A DNA stretch of 64,000 nucleotides, from NCBI GenBank assembly GCA_028287305.1, contig JAQBPX010000028.1, forward strand, positions 86,345 to 150,344, read 5' to 3'. The stretch's first letter is position 1. Each line of letters starts with the position of its first letter. The notes beneath the pieces were generated by a model. That model was not told where the DNA came from and ran no database searches. It worked only from the letters and a program-made list of their open reading frames with translations. Positions 51,779 to 60,042 of the stretch are shown piece by piece. Both the position numbers and the translations under genes were made by a program. This stretch comes from Gemmatimonadota bacterium. Lineage in GTDB: Bacteria > Gemmatimonadota > Gemmatimonadetes > Gemmatimonadales > Gemmatimonadaceae.

Positions 51779-53479
51779 ATGGAACTGGCGGAAGGGGCGG
51801 CACCGGCCGACGCGTGGACGCAACTCCGGGCAATCATCGAGAGCCTGGCAGATGGCATCGTGATCGTGGACCGAAGCGGGGTCATCCGTTTCGCGAACCC
51901 CGCGGCTGCGCGCATGTTCGCGCGCAATCCTGACGAGCTCGTGGGCACCCCATTGGGAACCCCTCTCGTGGCCGGCGAAACCACCGAGATGGAAATCGTG
52001 CGACGAGGCGGCGGCGAGCTCGTCTATGCCGAGCTGCGCGTGGTGGACACCGAGTGGGAAGGCGAAACGGCCGAGCTCGTTTCACTGCGGGACGTCACCG
52101 ACCGGAAGTACGCGGAGGAGCGCTCACGGCAGCTGGCGCACGAGCGGGAGGCCCGACTGGCCGCCGAGGCTTCGAGCCGCGCCAAGTCGGATTTCCTGGC
52201 GATCATGTCCCACGAGCTGCGCACTCCCCTCAACGCCATCCTGGGCTACTCCGAGATCATCGAGCTGGGCATCTCGGGGGAGCTGAGCGACAAGATGCGC
52301 GACCACGTGACACGCATCCGTCGCAGCGCCAGGCACCTGCTCGGCCTGGTGAACGACATCCTCGACCTCGCGAAGGTGGAGGCCGGGCGCCTCGGCGTGG
52401 AGAGCGCGCCTGGCCTGCCCAGCGACGCGATCACCTCGGCGCTCTCCCTGGTGCAGCCGCAGGCGCACGCCAAGAACCTTGCGCTGATAGTCACCCGGGA
52501 AGCCGAGGGGCTGCCGCGCTTCATGGGTGACTCGGAGCGCGTGCGGCAGATCATCGTCAACCTGCTCTCGAACGCGGTGAAGTGCACGGACGCTGGCGGC
52601 ACCATCACCGTGGACGGCGCCGTGACGTCCACGCCGGACGCGAGGGCGCGCCTGCAGCCACGCAGCGCACACATCAGGCTCACCGTGCGCGACACGGGCA
52701 GTGGCATTGCGGCCGACAAGCTCAAGTCCATCTTCGAGCCCTTCGTGCAGGCGGAGAGTGGGCACACGCGCTCGCGTGACGGGAGCGGGCTTGGGCTCAC
52801 CATCGGCCAGCGCCTCGCGCGAGCGATGGGAGGCGACATCACCGTGGAGAGCGAGGTGGGCAAGGGATCCGCGTTCTCACTCTGGCTGCCGGTGGACGAC
52901 ACGCATGGCAGCTCGTCCGCGAGCGAGCACGCGGCCGAGTCGGCGGGCGATTCGCCGGCCACCAATGCGGGCGAACGCCAGGTCCGTCGCGCGCCCGCGC
53001 CACCGAGGGCGGTGAAGGGTCTCGGCAAGGTCGCCGACGGAATCCTCTCGCACCTCACTCCACTCGTCGACGGCGTCGTGGAGCGGATCCGCTGCGACGG
53101 CGCGATCCCGATGGCGAAGGGCCTGCGCACCTCGCAGGTCAGCGATCACCTCACCACGCTGTTCGCCGACATCGCTGGCGCGCTGCTCGTGGTCGAGGAG
53201 GCCGACGGCGAGCCCTCGGCGCTGCTCGCGGACGCCATGGAGATCCAGCGGCTCGTCTCGGAGCGGCACGGCACGCAGCGCGCGCGCCTCTCCTTCACGG
53301 AGACCGCCATGCGCCGCGAGTTCATGATCATCCGCGAGGAACTGGAGCACGTCGCGCGACGCGCGATGCCGAACGCCGACATGCTCCAGGCAGCCGACGT
53401 CATGGCAACGGTGAGCCGCTTCGTGGACCAGTCGGAATACCTGGCGGTCAGGGCGATGGAGCAGGCAACGGAGTCGTGA
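51779..53479 (+). CDS. PAS-domain histidine kinase with C-terminal RsbRD-like domain
   Basis: Soluble sensor kinase of 566 residues. Order: a PAS domain (LADGIVIVDRSGVIRFANPA, residues ~18-130), a helical linker, HisKA with His at residue 145 (AIMSHELRTPLNA), HATPase_c (LLSNAVKC, DTGSGIAADKL, GSGLGLTIGQRLARAMGG) to ~385, a Ser/Ala linker, and a ~140-residue helical domain resembling the RsbRD input domain (GAIPMAKGLRTSQVSDHLTT, FMIIREELEHVARRAM). No membrane segment. It is divergent from kaiB-kaiC with 107 bases between, so it may read KaiC state, as SasA does in cyanobacteria. Confidence 0.88.
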   Translation: MELAEGAAPADAWTQLRAIIESLADGIVIVDRSGVIRFANPAAARMFARNPDELVGTPLGTPLVAGETTEMEIVRRGGGELVYAELRVVDTEWEGETAELVSLRDVTDRKYAEERSRQLAHEREARLAAEASSRAKSDFLAIMSHELRTPLNAILGYSEIIELGISGELSDKMRDHVTRIRRSARHLLGLVNDILDLAKVEAGRLGVESAPGLPSDAITSALSLVQPQAHAKNLALIVTREAEGLPRFMGDSERVRQIIVNLLSNAVKCTDAGGTITVDGAVTSTPDARARLQPRSAHIRLTVRDTGSGIAADKLKSIFEPFVQAESGHTRSRDGSGLGLTIGQRLARAMGGDITVESEVGKGSAFSLWLPVDDTHGSSSASEHAAESAGDSPATNAGERQVRRAPAPPRAVKGLGKVADGILSHLTPLVDGVVERIRCDGAIPMAKGLRTSQVSDHLTTLFADIAGALLVVEEADGEPSALLADAMEIQRLVSERHGTQRARLSFTETAMRREFMIIREELEHVARRAMPNADMLQAADVMATVSRFVDQSEYLAVRAMEQATES

Positions 53480-54273
53480 ACATGGAAAAGAAGGACCTCT
53501 GGCTTCGCCTCAAGCATTACCACTTCGACCACATCGTGCCGCCGAGGATGCTCGACCGCGTGACCTCGATGTTCGGGGCCACCGACCCGAGCACGCAGGC
53601 GTTCGCGAGCAAGCTCAGTCGAAAGCTCGGCTGGTCCACCCGGTTCGCATGCCGGTCGATCGAGGAGTACAAGAAGTTCCTCTATCTCGGAGTGGCGCAC
53701 GAGATGGGCGTGACTCCCAGCCGCGTGATCGACCAGGTGTGGCACGAGCACATCCTGTTCACGCGGCCGTATCGTGAGTTCTGCGGCGAGGTGCTGGGCC
53801 GGGACTTCGACCACAATCCGGAACTGGTTCCGCAGGACGACCAGACCGAGACCTTCCAGGCGCAGTACCTCGACACGCTCTCGGCGTATCGCCACGAGTT
53901 TCGCGTGGAGCCGCCGGCGGACATCTGGGCGGTGCCGAAGTTCCAGCGACGGGCTGCGGCGCAAGGCGCGCAACAGGAAGAGGATGAGCGACGTCGCGCA
54001 TCGATGTGGGTGGACGACACGCCACTCTATGCCTACTTCGGCGATGGTGGGACAGGGGGACCCGACGGAGGTCACCCGGAGTTCGGCGGCGGGGGAGGAT
54101 TCGGCGGCGGGGGTTCGGATCGGTCGTGGAGCGATGACGGGGGGCACCACGACGCGTCCGACTCGGGAGGTGGTGACGGCGCCGGAGGTGGTGACAGCAG
54201 CGGTTCCGACAGCGGCGGTGATGGCGGTGGCTCGGGCTGCTCGTCGAGCTGCGGCGGCGGGTGCAGCAGCTAG
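53476..54273 (+). CDS. GRDP-like protein with Gly/Ser/Cys tail
   Basis: Protein of 265 residues. The N-terminal ~150 residues resemble the glycine-rich-domain-protein (DUF1399) motif: YKKFLYLGVAHEMGVTPSRV, IDQVWHEHILFTRPYREFCG and GRDFDHNPELVP, where the WHEH-YREFC block is typical and probably binds metal or a ligand. After a charged linker (RRASMWVDDTPLYAYFGDG) the last ~90 residues are Gly/Ser/Asp-rich and end CSSSCGGGCSS, a tail seen on surface or structural proteins. It overlaps the kinase stop (GTG of this gene within TGA), so it is co-translated with the kinase. Confidence 0.65.
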   Translation: MNMEKKDLWLRLKHYHFDHIVPPRMLDRVTSMFGATDPSTQAFASKLSRKLGWSTRFACRSIEEYKKFLYLGVAHEMGVTPSRVIDQVWHEHILFTRPYREFCGEVLGRDFDHNPELVPQDDQTETFQAQYLDTLSAYRHEFRVEPPADIWAVPKFQRRAAAQGAQQEEDERRRASMWVDDTPLYAYFGDGGTGGPDGGHPEFGGGGGFGGGGSDRSWSDDGGHHDASDSGGGDGAGGGDSSGSDSGGDGGGSGCSSSCGGGCSS

Positions 54274-55391
54274 GTCGCCACGACCTCACCAGTCACGAAC
54301 TGCTCGCTCGCGATCGCCGTCATGCTGAACGAGAGATGGATGTCGAGCGTCTCGCTGATGCGCTGTGACATCGGCTCGTCGTAGAGCCGGAGCACGAGCC
54401 GCAGGCCGGGCTGGAACGAGCGCGCGTTGAGGCCGATCTCGAGGTTCACGTAGTCGTCGTCGATCACCGAGTAGAGCGCCTTCGCCCTTCGCGCGCCGGT
54501 GTCCTCGAGCACGCGAAGGAGGCGCGCGTCACCGATGTAGACGTCGGCGCCCCGGCGGCGGAAGTACTCCACGTCGGCCGCGTCCTCCTCTCGCTCGATC
54601 ACGAGCACGCGCTCCCCGCGCTCGAGCAATCCCTCGGCGATGAAGAAGCCGAGACGTCCGAGGCCGCAGAGGATGACGTGCCCGCTGTAGTCGTAGCGCC
54701 GCCGGCCGAGGGCGAGCTGCACGCGCTTCTTGATGATCGCGTCCACCGTGAGGGAGAAGATCATCCAGATGAAGAAGGTCGAGCCGAGGATCAGCGCGAT
54801 GCCGACCAGCTTCGCGAGCGGGCTCGCCGTGGCCAGGTTGATGTCGCCGTATCCCACCGTGGCCACGGTCACGATGACGAAGTAGAGCGAGTCGAGCCAC
54901 GAGAGGCCGACCACGAAGTGGAAGAAGGTGACGGCCGCGATGATCAGCGCCGCGAATGCGCCCACCAGGCGCGTGATGAGCGTGTCGGCGCGAACTGGCG
55001 AACGCTCGGCGGGCCAGGTGGCGGGCGTGTAGCGGAGCGTGTGCTCCAGTGGGGCAGTCAGCGCGTGAATGAATGCGGGGGCCGCGATGCGCGCCGGGTT
55101 GAGCACGCGAATGTTCGGGTTGGCGGCGCGCAGGTGAGGGGCGATGTTCTCGTTGAACAGCGCGACGGTGACCGGGATGTCGCGCCGGATGGAGACGAGC
55201 GCGATCACGAGGGCGAGGTTGCGCTCATCGTGGTCGTCGAGCAGGAATGCGCTGGAGATCGCCGCCAGGTCCACCGACGACAGCGCGTCGGGCCCGCCCT
55301 CGAAGCGCACGATCGCGTCGCCGCGTGCGAGCAGGCGCTGCTCGACGCGTGATGCGAGGTGGCCGGAGCCGACGAGGAGGACCTGCGTCAA
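54270..55391 (-). CDS. Potassium channel with two RCK domains
   Basis: Ion channel of 373 residues. A Rossmann-type (RCK/TrkA-N) domain comes first (QVLLVGSGHLASRVEQRLLA, residues ~1-125), then two membrane helices (LVGAFAALIIAAVTFFHFVV and a second at ~200) around the selectivity filter TVATVGYGDINLA, then a second RCK domain (HVILCGLGRLGFFIAEGLLE, EREEDAADVEYFRRRGADVY, then SEQFVTGEVV). Most bacterial channels of this type have the RCK only after the pore, so the duplicated arrangement is notable; the domains should bind NAD(H) or Ca2+. The TTG start overlaps the stop of the upstream gene (TTGA). Confidence 0.87.
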   Translation of the reverse strand: MTQVLLVGSGHLASRVEQRLLARGDAIVRFEGGPDALSSVDLAAISSAFLLDDHDERNLALVIALVSIRRDIPVTVALFNENIAPHLRAANPNIRVLNPARIAAPAFIHALTAPLEHTLRYTPATWPAERSPVRADTLITRLVGAFAALIIAAVTFFHFVVGLSWLDSLYFVIVTVATVGYGDINLATASPLAKLVGIALILGSTFFIWMIFSLTVDAIIKKRVQLALGRRRYDYSGHVILCGLGRLGFFIAEGLLERGERVLVIEREEDAADVEYFRRRGADVYIGDARLLRVLEDTGARRAKALYSVIDDDYVNLEIGLNARSFQPGLRLVLRLYDEPMSQRISETLDIHLSFSMTAIASEQFVTGEVVAT

Positions 55392-56434
55392 TGTCCCTTC
55401 GTCGGTTCCACCACCATCAGCACGAACGACCCCGGCACCACCTGCGGGCGACGTCGCGGGTTGTCCGCCGTGGACTCCGCCGGCGCGGGGCCGAACTTCG
55501 CGCCGGGCAGGAAGAGCCGGTGCGTGCTCGCGTCGAGCCCCACGTTGCGCGAGGCCTGCTGCGTCACGAGGTAGCCGAGCGAGTGGTACTTCCGCCCGCC
55601 GTCCCAGTGAATCACGGTCAGCATGCCGTCGGCGCTCGACGCGAATGCATCGCGACGCACGGGATCCCACGCGGCGCCGTCCACGCCGGTGCCGATGGGC
55701 AGCGTCGCGATCACCGTGCCCTCGCTGTAGTCCGACACGGCCATCACGCCGCTGCGACAGCCGCTGAACAGGCGGTGGTTGGCGACGTCAATCGCCATGG
55801 CGACCGGGTTCCTGCATCCGGTGGTGGCCCAGCGACGCGTGACCTTGAGCCGCCGCGAGTCGATCTCGACCACCTCGGCGCGATCGGTGAGGTTCACGTA
55901 CACCTTGCCGTTCCCCGCACTCGCGCCGTACTCCGGCTTGCCGCCGAGCGGGATGTTCGTCACGAGCGTGCCGTGGCGCGGGTCCACCACCGTCGCGGAG
56001 TTCGCGTCGCCGTTGAAGCTGAAGACGCGATTCGATGACGCGTCATAGATGATCGCGTCGGCGTCCTCCGCCGCGTGCACCTTGCCGAGGATGGCGAGCG
56101 TCTTCAGGTCGAACATGACGATCGAGCTGTCGTTCCCGCTCGTGGCGAAGCCGTGGCCGCTGCGCTCGGCGATCGCGACGCCGTGCGCGCCATTGATCGG
56201 CGCGACCTCGCCGATGAGCGTGCCGCTCCGCTCGTCCACGACCATCACGCGGTTGGAGCGTCCGATGAAGACGCGATGTCGCGCGGGGTCGGGCACCACG
56301 TAGTCCCATCCGCCCTCGCCGCCAATGGGCCACGAGTGGGTGACGCCGTAGGGCGGAATGGGGCGCATGGCGGTGGGGCCCTGCGCGGCGAGCGAGAAGG
56401 CAGGGACGAGGACGAGCGGGATGAGGTAGCGCAT
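55388..56434 (-). CDS. Exported YncE-like seven-bladed beta-propeller protein
   Basis: Exported protein of 348 residues with a signal peptide (MRYLIPLVLVPAFSLAAQ). The chain is a YncE-type beta-propeller with repeated blades: VVPDPARHRVFIGRSNRVMV, ATSGNDSSIVMFDLKTLAIL, YGASAGNGKVYVNLTDRAEV, AIDVANHRLFSGCRSGVMAV and LDASTHRLFLPGA. Such proteins bind DNA, metal or partners in the periplasm; the ligand is unknown. The frame is open upstream to 56464, but TATTAG four bases before the ATG at 56434 favours this start. Confidence 0.82.
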   Translation of the reverse strand: MRYLIPLVLVPAFSLAAQGPTAMRPIPPYGVTHSWPIGGEGGWDYVVPDPARHRVFIGRSNRVMVVDERSGTLIGEVAPINGAHGVAIAERSGHGFATSGNDSSIVMFDLKTLAILGKVHAAEDADAIIYDASSNRVFSFNGDANSATVVDPRHGTLVTNIPLGGKPEYGASAGNGKVYVNLTDRAEVVEIDSRRLKVTRRWATTGCRNPVAMAIDVANHRLFSGCRSGVMAVSDYSEGTVIATLPIGTGVDGAAWDPVRRDAFASSADGMLTVIHWDGGRKYHSLGYLVTQQASRNVGLDASTHRLFLPGAKFGPAPAESTADNPRRRPQVVPGSFVLMVVEPTKGH

Positions 56435-56480
56435 GCGCCTAATAGGCAGCGGAACAGCGCTCACCGACAGGGTTCGAGCG

Positions 56481-57266
56481 TCAGGGCGACTGCCTTGCCC
56501 GCGCGGCGGCGAGACGCCGCTGGATGGCGTCCGAGTTGAGCAGGTCGCCGTAATCGGCTGCCGACTTGCCGCGCTTGTCCACCGGCGTCACCGAGGCCCC
56601 GGCCGCGAGCAGCACGTCCACCATGAGCGTGTCGCCCCGTCCGCAGGCGACCATCAGCGCCGAGATGTTGCGATCGTTGTGCGAGTTGGGGTCGGCGCCC
56701 GCCGCGAGCAACGCCTGCACGAGTGACAGCCGGTTGGCGCCGGCGGCATTCACGAGTGCCTCCGGGTCGGCCGCGGCATCCACCTTCTCGTAGGTGGGAA
56801 CGGGACGCAACGCGACTCCTCCCCCGATCGCCAGCGCGCGGAGGTCGTCGACGCCATACTCGACGATCTCGCGCACCACACCATTCTCGCCCACGATGGG
56901 CGCCGAGACGCGACGCAGGCCCGTGGGCTCCAGCTTCCATTCACCGTAGGCGCGAGCGAGGACCACCACGGGCGGCCTGGAGCCGCAGGCGACGGAAATG
57001 TCCTCATGGCGCGCGCTCTGGAAGACCACGCAGTCGGGCTCGTAGAAGCGCTGTTGCACGAGCATGTCGGCCACGCGCTCGCTGCGTGAGCCCGACTTTC
57101 GCACCAGGGCGCGAGGGATGCGCCCCGCCTCGATGGTGTGGGGATCCTCGACCACGTACCAGTCGCCGCCGAGGGGCGTGGCGTCGCCCATGCCGCCGCA
57201 GGCAGCGATGAGCAGGCAGGCGGAGACGACAATGGCACGGGCGATGGCGGAGCCAGGTCGGGTCAC
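56481..57266 (-). CDS. Ankyrin-repeat lipoprotein
   Basis: Lipoprotein of 261 residues starting at GTG 57266 (GACATT six bases upstream). The signal peptide ARAIVVSACLLIAAC ends in a lipobox. Residues ~25-140 form the domain shared with the lipoprotein at 42107-42526 (GGDWYVVEDPHTIEAGRIPR, PDCVVFQSARHEDISVACGS, EWKLEPTGLRRVSAPIV); the rest has two to three ankyrin repeats (GANRLSLVQALLAAGADPNS, GRGDTLMVDVLLAAGASVTP), a protein-binding scaffold. Periplasm-facing, role unknown. Confidence 0.8.
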   Translation of the reverse strand: MTRPGSAIARAIVVSACLLIAACGGMGDATPLGGDWYVVEDPHTIEAGRIPRALVRKSGSRSERVADMLVQQRFYEPDCVVFQSARHEDISVACGSRPPVVVLARAYGEWKLEPTGLRRVSAPIVGENGVVREIVEYGVDDLRALAIGGGVALRPVPTYEKVDAAADPEALVNAAGANRLSLVQALLAAGADPNSHNDRNISALMVACGRGDTLMVDVLLAAGASVTPVDKRGKSAADYGDLLNSDAIQRRLAAARARQSP

Positions 57267-57376
57267 GACCCGAATGTCGGCCGGATGCCGCCGCCTCGCA
57301 ACCAGTTGCGGTGAGTGCTGAAAGAATCGCGACTCGTCGATCGTCGCCCCCGCCCCCGCCCGCACCCGCGCCCGCG

Positions 57377-58942
57377 TCACGCCGCGAGCGCAGGGTGCAG
57401 GGCGATGGTGAAGGTGGACCCCACGCCAGGCACGCTGGTCGCGGTGAGCGAGTGGCCAAGGGCACCGCAGAGTGCCCGCGAGATCGAGAGTCCCAGTCCC
57501 GTGCCACCGAATTCCCTGGTGATCTCGCTGCCGCCCTGGTCGAAGGCATCGAACACGCGACCGAGACGCTCGGCATCCATGCCGATGCCGGTGTCGACGA
57601 CCTCGATGCTGATCGGCCGGCCGAGCACGTCGGCGGCGATGCGAACGGAGACCTCTCCCGCGCGCGTGAACTTGAGGGCATTGCTCACGAGGTTGATCAG
57701 CACCTGGCGCAGCTTGTCCCCATCGGTGTTGACCATCGCAAGGTTGCCCGGGACCTCCGCCCGCAGCTCCACGATGGAATCCTGCTGCTCTCCCTCGAGT
57801 TGTCCCACGACCGTCCGCGCGAGTGCGCCGATGTCCGTGGGTGTGAGCGAGATCTCCATGTGGCCCGCCTCGACCTTGGCGAGGTCCAGCACCTGGTTGA
57901 TGAGCCCGAGCAGGTGCACGGAGTTGGCGCGGAGGCGATCGAGGTACAGCCGATCCGTCTCGTCGAGCGTGTTGCGCTTGTTCTTGTGGAGGACGTTGGC
58001 GAACCCGATGATCGAGTTGAGCGGGGTCCGGAGCTCGTGACTCATGACGGCCAGGAACTCGCTCTTTGCAAGGTTCGCCGCCTCGGCTTCCTTGTGCGCG
58101 ACGTGGAGGCGCTCGCTCCAGTCGAGCAGCTCCACGTTCTGCGCCTGCAACTCCTCGGCCTGCGTGGCCGCTTCGCCGGACATCCGGTCCTGCGTGACCT
58201 CGGCGGACTCTCGTCGCTCCAGCTCCCGCTCCACGACGCGCTGGGCGAAGTAGGCGAAGCAGAGGGCCACGAGCATCGCGATGACGATGGCCAGCACTGC
58301 GCCGCGCGTCTCTCGGCGCACCGACGCCGAGCGCCCGGCGAGGATGGCGCGCTGCCCGCTCTCCAGGCGCCGCTGCACGAGGCTCACCTGCCGCAGCGAA
58401 CGGGCCGCGGCCTGGCGATCGGCCTCCATGGGGGAGGTGGCGAATGCCAGGTGCTCCTCGGCGATGCGATCGAGGGTGTCGAGCAGGGGAGAGTCGCTGC
58501 CGTTGCCTTCCAGCGCTGCATGCAGCGCCTCCTGCGACCGTTCGAGCTCGTGCACCAGCGACCTCCATTCCCCGCCGAGCTCTCGCGATGAGCCCAGGGC
58601 ACCATCCTCCTCGAACGTGCGCAGCTCCACGGTGACTTCCTGCAGGCGATCGAGCTCGCGCATCACCTCCTGCCCGGCGGCGAGCTCGCCCCCGGCGCGT
58701 GTCGAGCGGCCGATCTGCATCAGCGCCACCGCGGACACCAGGGCGAGCAGCCCGACACCCAGCCGGAGGGCCCGCCGCGTGGTGCGTGCGAGGTCCAGCC
58801 GGGCGCCCGCCCGCGCAGCGAGGCGGAGCTCGGGTCCCGCGCGCTTCGAGGCGAAGGGAGCGGAGGAGGCGTGCAGGATGTGCGACAAGGGGCCTGCCGG
58901 GACAGGGATGCGGGCCGCGACACGCAGCGGAAGTGGGCCCAC
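57377..58942 (-). CDS. Membrane sensor histidine kinase
   Basis: Sensor kinase of 521 residues. Helix 1 (ALRLGVGLLALVSAVALMQI), a CHASE3-like helical sensor region (DRLQEVTVELRTFEEDGALG, ERSQEALHAALEGNGSDSPL), helix 2 (AVLAIVIAMLVALCFAYFAQ), then a coiled linker, HisKA with His at residue 302 (AVMSHELRTPLNSIIGFANV) and HATPase_c (DKLRQVLINLVSNALKFTRA, DTGIGMDAERL, GGTGLGLSISRAL). No response regulator is adjacent. The GTG at 58942 is preceded by AAGGAAAG at a good distance; the longer open frame to 59032 looks non-coding. Confidence 0.9.
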   Translation of the reverse strand: MGPLPLRVAARIPVPAGPLSHILHASSAPFASKRAGPELRLAARAGARLDLARTTRRALRLGVGLLALVSAVALMQIGRSTRAGGELAAGQEVMRELDRLQEVTVELRTFEEDGALGSSRELGGEWRSLVHELERSQEALHAALEGNGSDSPLLDTLDRIAEEHLAFATSPMEADRQAAARSLRQVSLVQRRLESGQRAILAGRSASVRRETRGAVLAIVIAMLVALCFAYFAQRVVERELERRESAEVTQDRMSGEAATQAEELQAQNVELLDWSERLHVAHKEAEAANLAKSEFLAVMSHELRTPLNSIIGFANVLHKNKRNTLDETDRLYLDRLRANSVHLLGLINQVLDLAKVEAGHMEISLTPTDIGALARTVVGQLEGEQQDSIVELRAEVPGNLAMVNTDGDKLRQVLINLVSNALKFTRAGEVSVRIAADVLGRPISIEVVDTGIGMDAERLGRVFDAFDQGGSEITREFGGTGLGLSISRALCGALGHSLTATSVPGVGSTFTIALHPALAA

Positions 58943-59035
58943 AGTCTTTCCTTCAACAGTCTCGGTCGCCCGGTGAGGGGCTTGAGGCGCTACCTTGCCC
59001 GTGCGGTGAGAGGGCATCCCCATGGGAGGCATTGC

Positions 59036-59464
59036 ATGCTGAGGAGCATCCTGTCGGTGGTGGCGGGCTTCCTGACGATGACGGTGATCGTCATGGTCGG
59101 TACGATGGCGTTGATGGCGGGCATGGTGCCCGGCGGGATGAAGGCGATGCGGGATCGCATGCGGAAGGCAGGCGGGGCGGGCGGCGCGGGGGCCATGCCG
59201 ACGCCCACGCCGCGCTACCTGGCGGCGAACATCGCGCTGTCGCTGCTGGCGGCGATAGCGGGTGGCTGGGTGACGGCGCGAATCGCGCCGACGTCGCCCA
59301 TGTCGTACGTGGGGCTGCTCTGCGCCGTGGTGCTCGTGATGGGCGTGCTGAGCGCCCGGATGCCGGGATCGGAGGCGCAGCCGGGGTGGTACCGCGCCGG
59401 GATTCCCGTGGTGGGGGTGGTCGGTGCGGTGATGGGTGGGCTGTTGAGGTCAGGGGTGGGGTGA
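59036..59464 (+). CDS. Hypothetical multi-span membrane protein (142 aa)
   Basis: Membrane protein of 142 residues with four hydrophobic segments: ILSVVAGFLTMTVIVMVGTM, ALMAGMVPGG, AANIALSLLAAIAGGWVTAR, MSYVGLLCAVVLVMGVLSAR and IPVVGVVGAVMGGLL, with a Gly/Ala-rich polar loop between the first two (KAGGAGGAGAMPTPTP). No family recognised. The ATG has GGGAGGC eight bases upstream, and a TACCTT hexamer lies ~40 bases further upstream. Its 3' end overlaps the convergent gene by 15 bases. Confidence 0.65.
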   Translation: MLRSILSVVAGFLTMTVIVMVGTMALMAGMVPGGMKAMRDRMRKAGGAGGAGAMPTPTPRYLAANIALSLLAAIAGGWVTARIAPTSPMSYVGLLCAVVLVMGVLSARMPGSEAQPGWYRAGIPVVGVVGAVMGGLLRSGVG

Positions 59465-59965
59465 GGCGAGGACCGCGCTGACCATGAACCTGGGAGCGCC
59501 GGGCTCGAGACTGAGAACGTCAAACTCAGGCTCGACCGCCTGCATGATCTCGAGCATGTCCTGGATGTGCAGTTGGGTGGTCGGCACCACGCTGCCCTCG
59601 TCATCGATCAGTTGAAGGGCGAGCTCCTCTACATCCCTGACTGCCTCGGTGTGTCGGCGACCCTCGGGCGACTCCACGAGCCTTCGCGAGTAGTCCTTCA
59701 GGATTTCAATGTCGGCATCGGCCCGGATGTCGGACGCGCCTTCGAAGATCGACATCATGCCACGTCCCGCCCGCATGACCTCGTTGAACGTCGCGATCGC
59801 CTTTTTCCCCGCCTCCGTCGGATCGAATTCGTAGAAGAGGGTGGGAAACTCTGGCTGGGTTGGGAGCGCGCGAGCGGTGCCCAGCAGGGTGCCTTTGCTC
59901 CAGAGCGTGTAGGGCATGTCGTACGGTGGGAGGCTGGTGCCGTTCGGACTCGCGTCGGCGAGCAT
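59450..59965 (-). CDS. Hypothetical protein of MPYTLW paralogous family
   Basis: Soluble protein of ~171 residues, paralogous to the protein at 46097-46564: MPYTLWSKGTLLGTARALPT, LFYEFDPTEAGKKAIATFNE, MRAGRGMMSIFEGASDIRAD, LVESPEGRRHTEAVRDVEEL and LEPGAPRFMVSAVLASPHP. The shared region begins at the Met at 59917 (MPYTLW), so the true start may be there, with the upstream 16 residues optional. The pattern of a short opening strand, a helical middle and a closing strand pair suggests a small sensor domain; the family is undescribed to my knowledge. Confidence 0.65.
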   Translation of the reverse strand: MLADASPNGTSLPPYDMPYTLWSKGTLLGTARALPTQPEFPTLFYEFDPTEAGKKAIATFNEVMRAGRGMMSIFEGASDIRADADIEILKDYSRRLVESPEGRRHTEAVRDVEELALQLIDDEGSVVPTTQLHIQDMLEIMQAVEPEFDVLSLEPGAPRFMVSAVLASPHP

Positions 59966-60042
59966 ATTGCGACAGCATTCGTGATCGCGGAACTCACGCA
60001 GCGTCTCAATTTTCGTCCCTGCTCATTCAGGCCCCACCGCAC

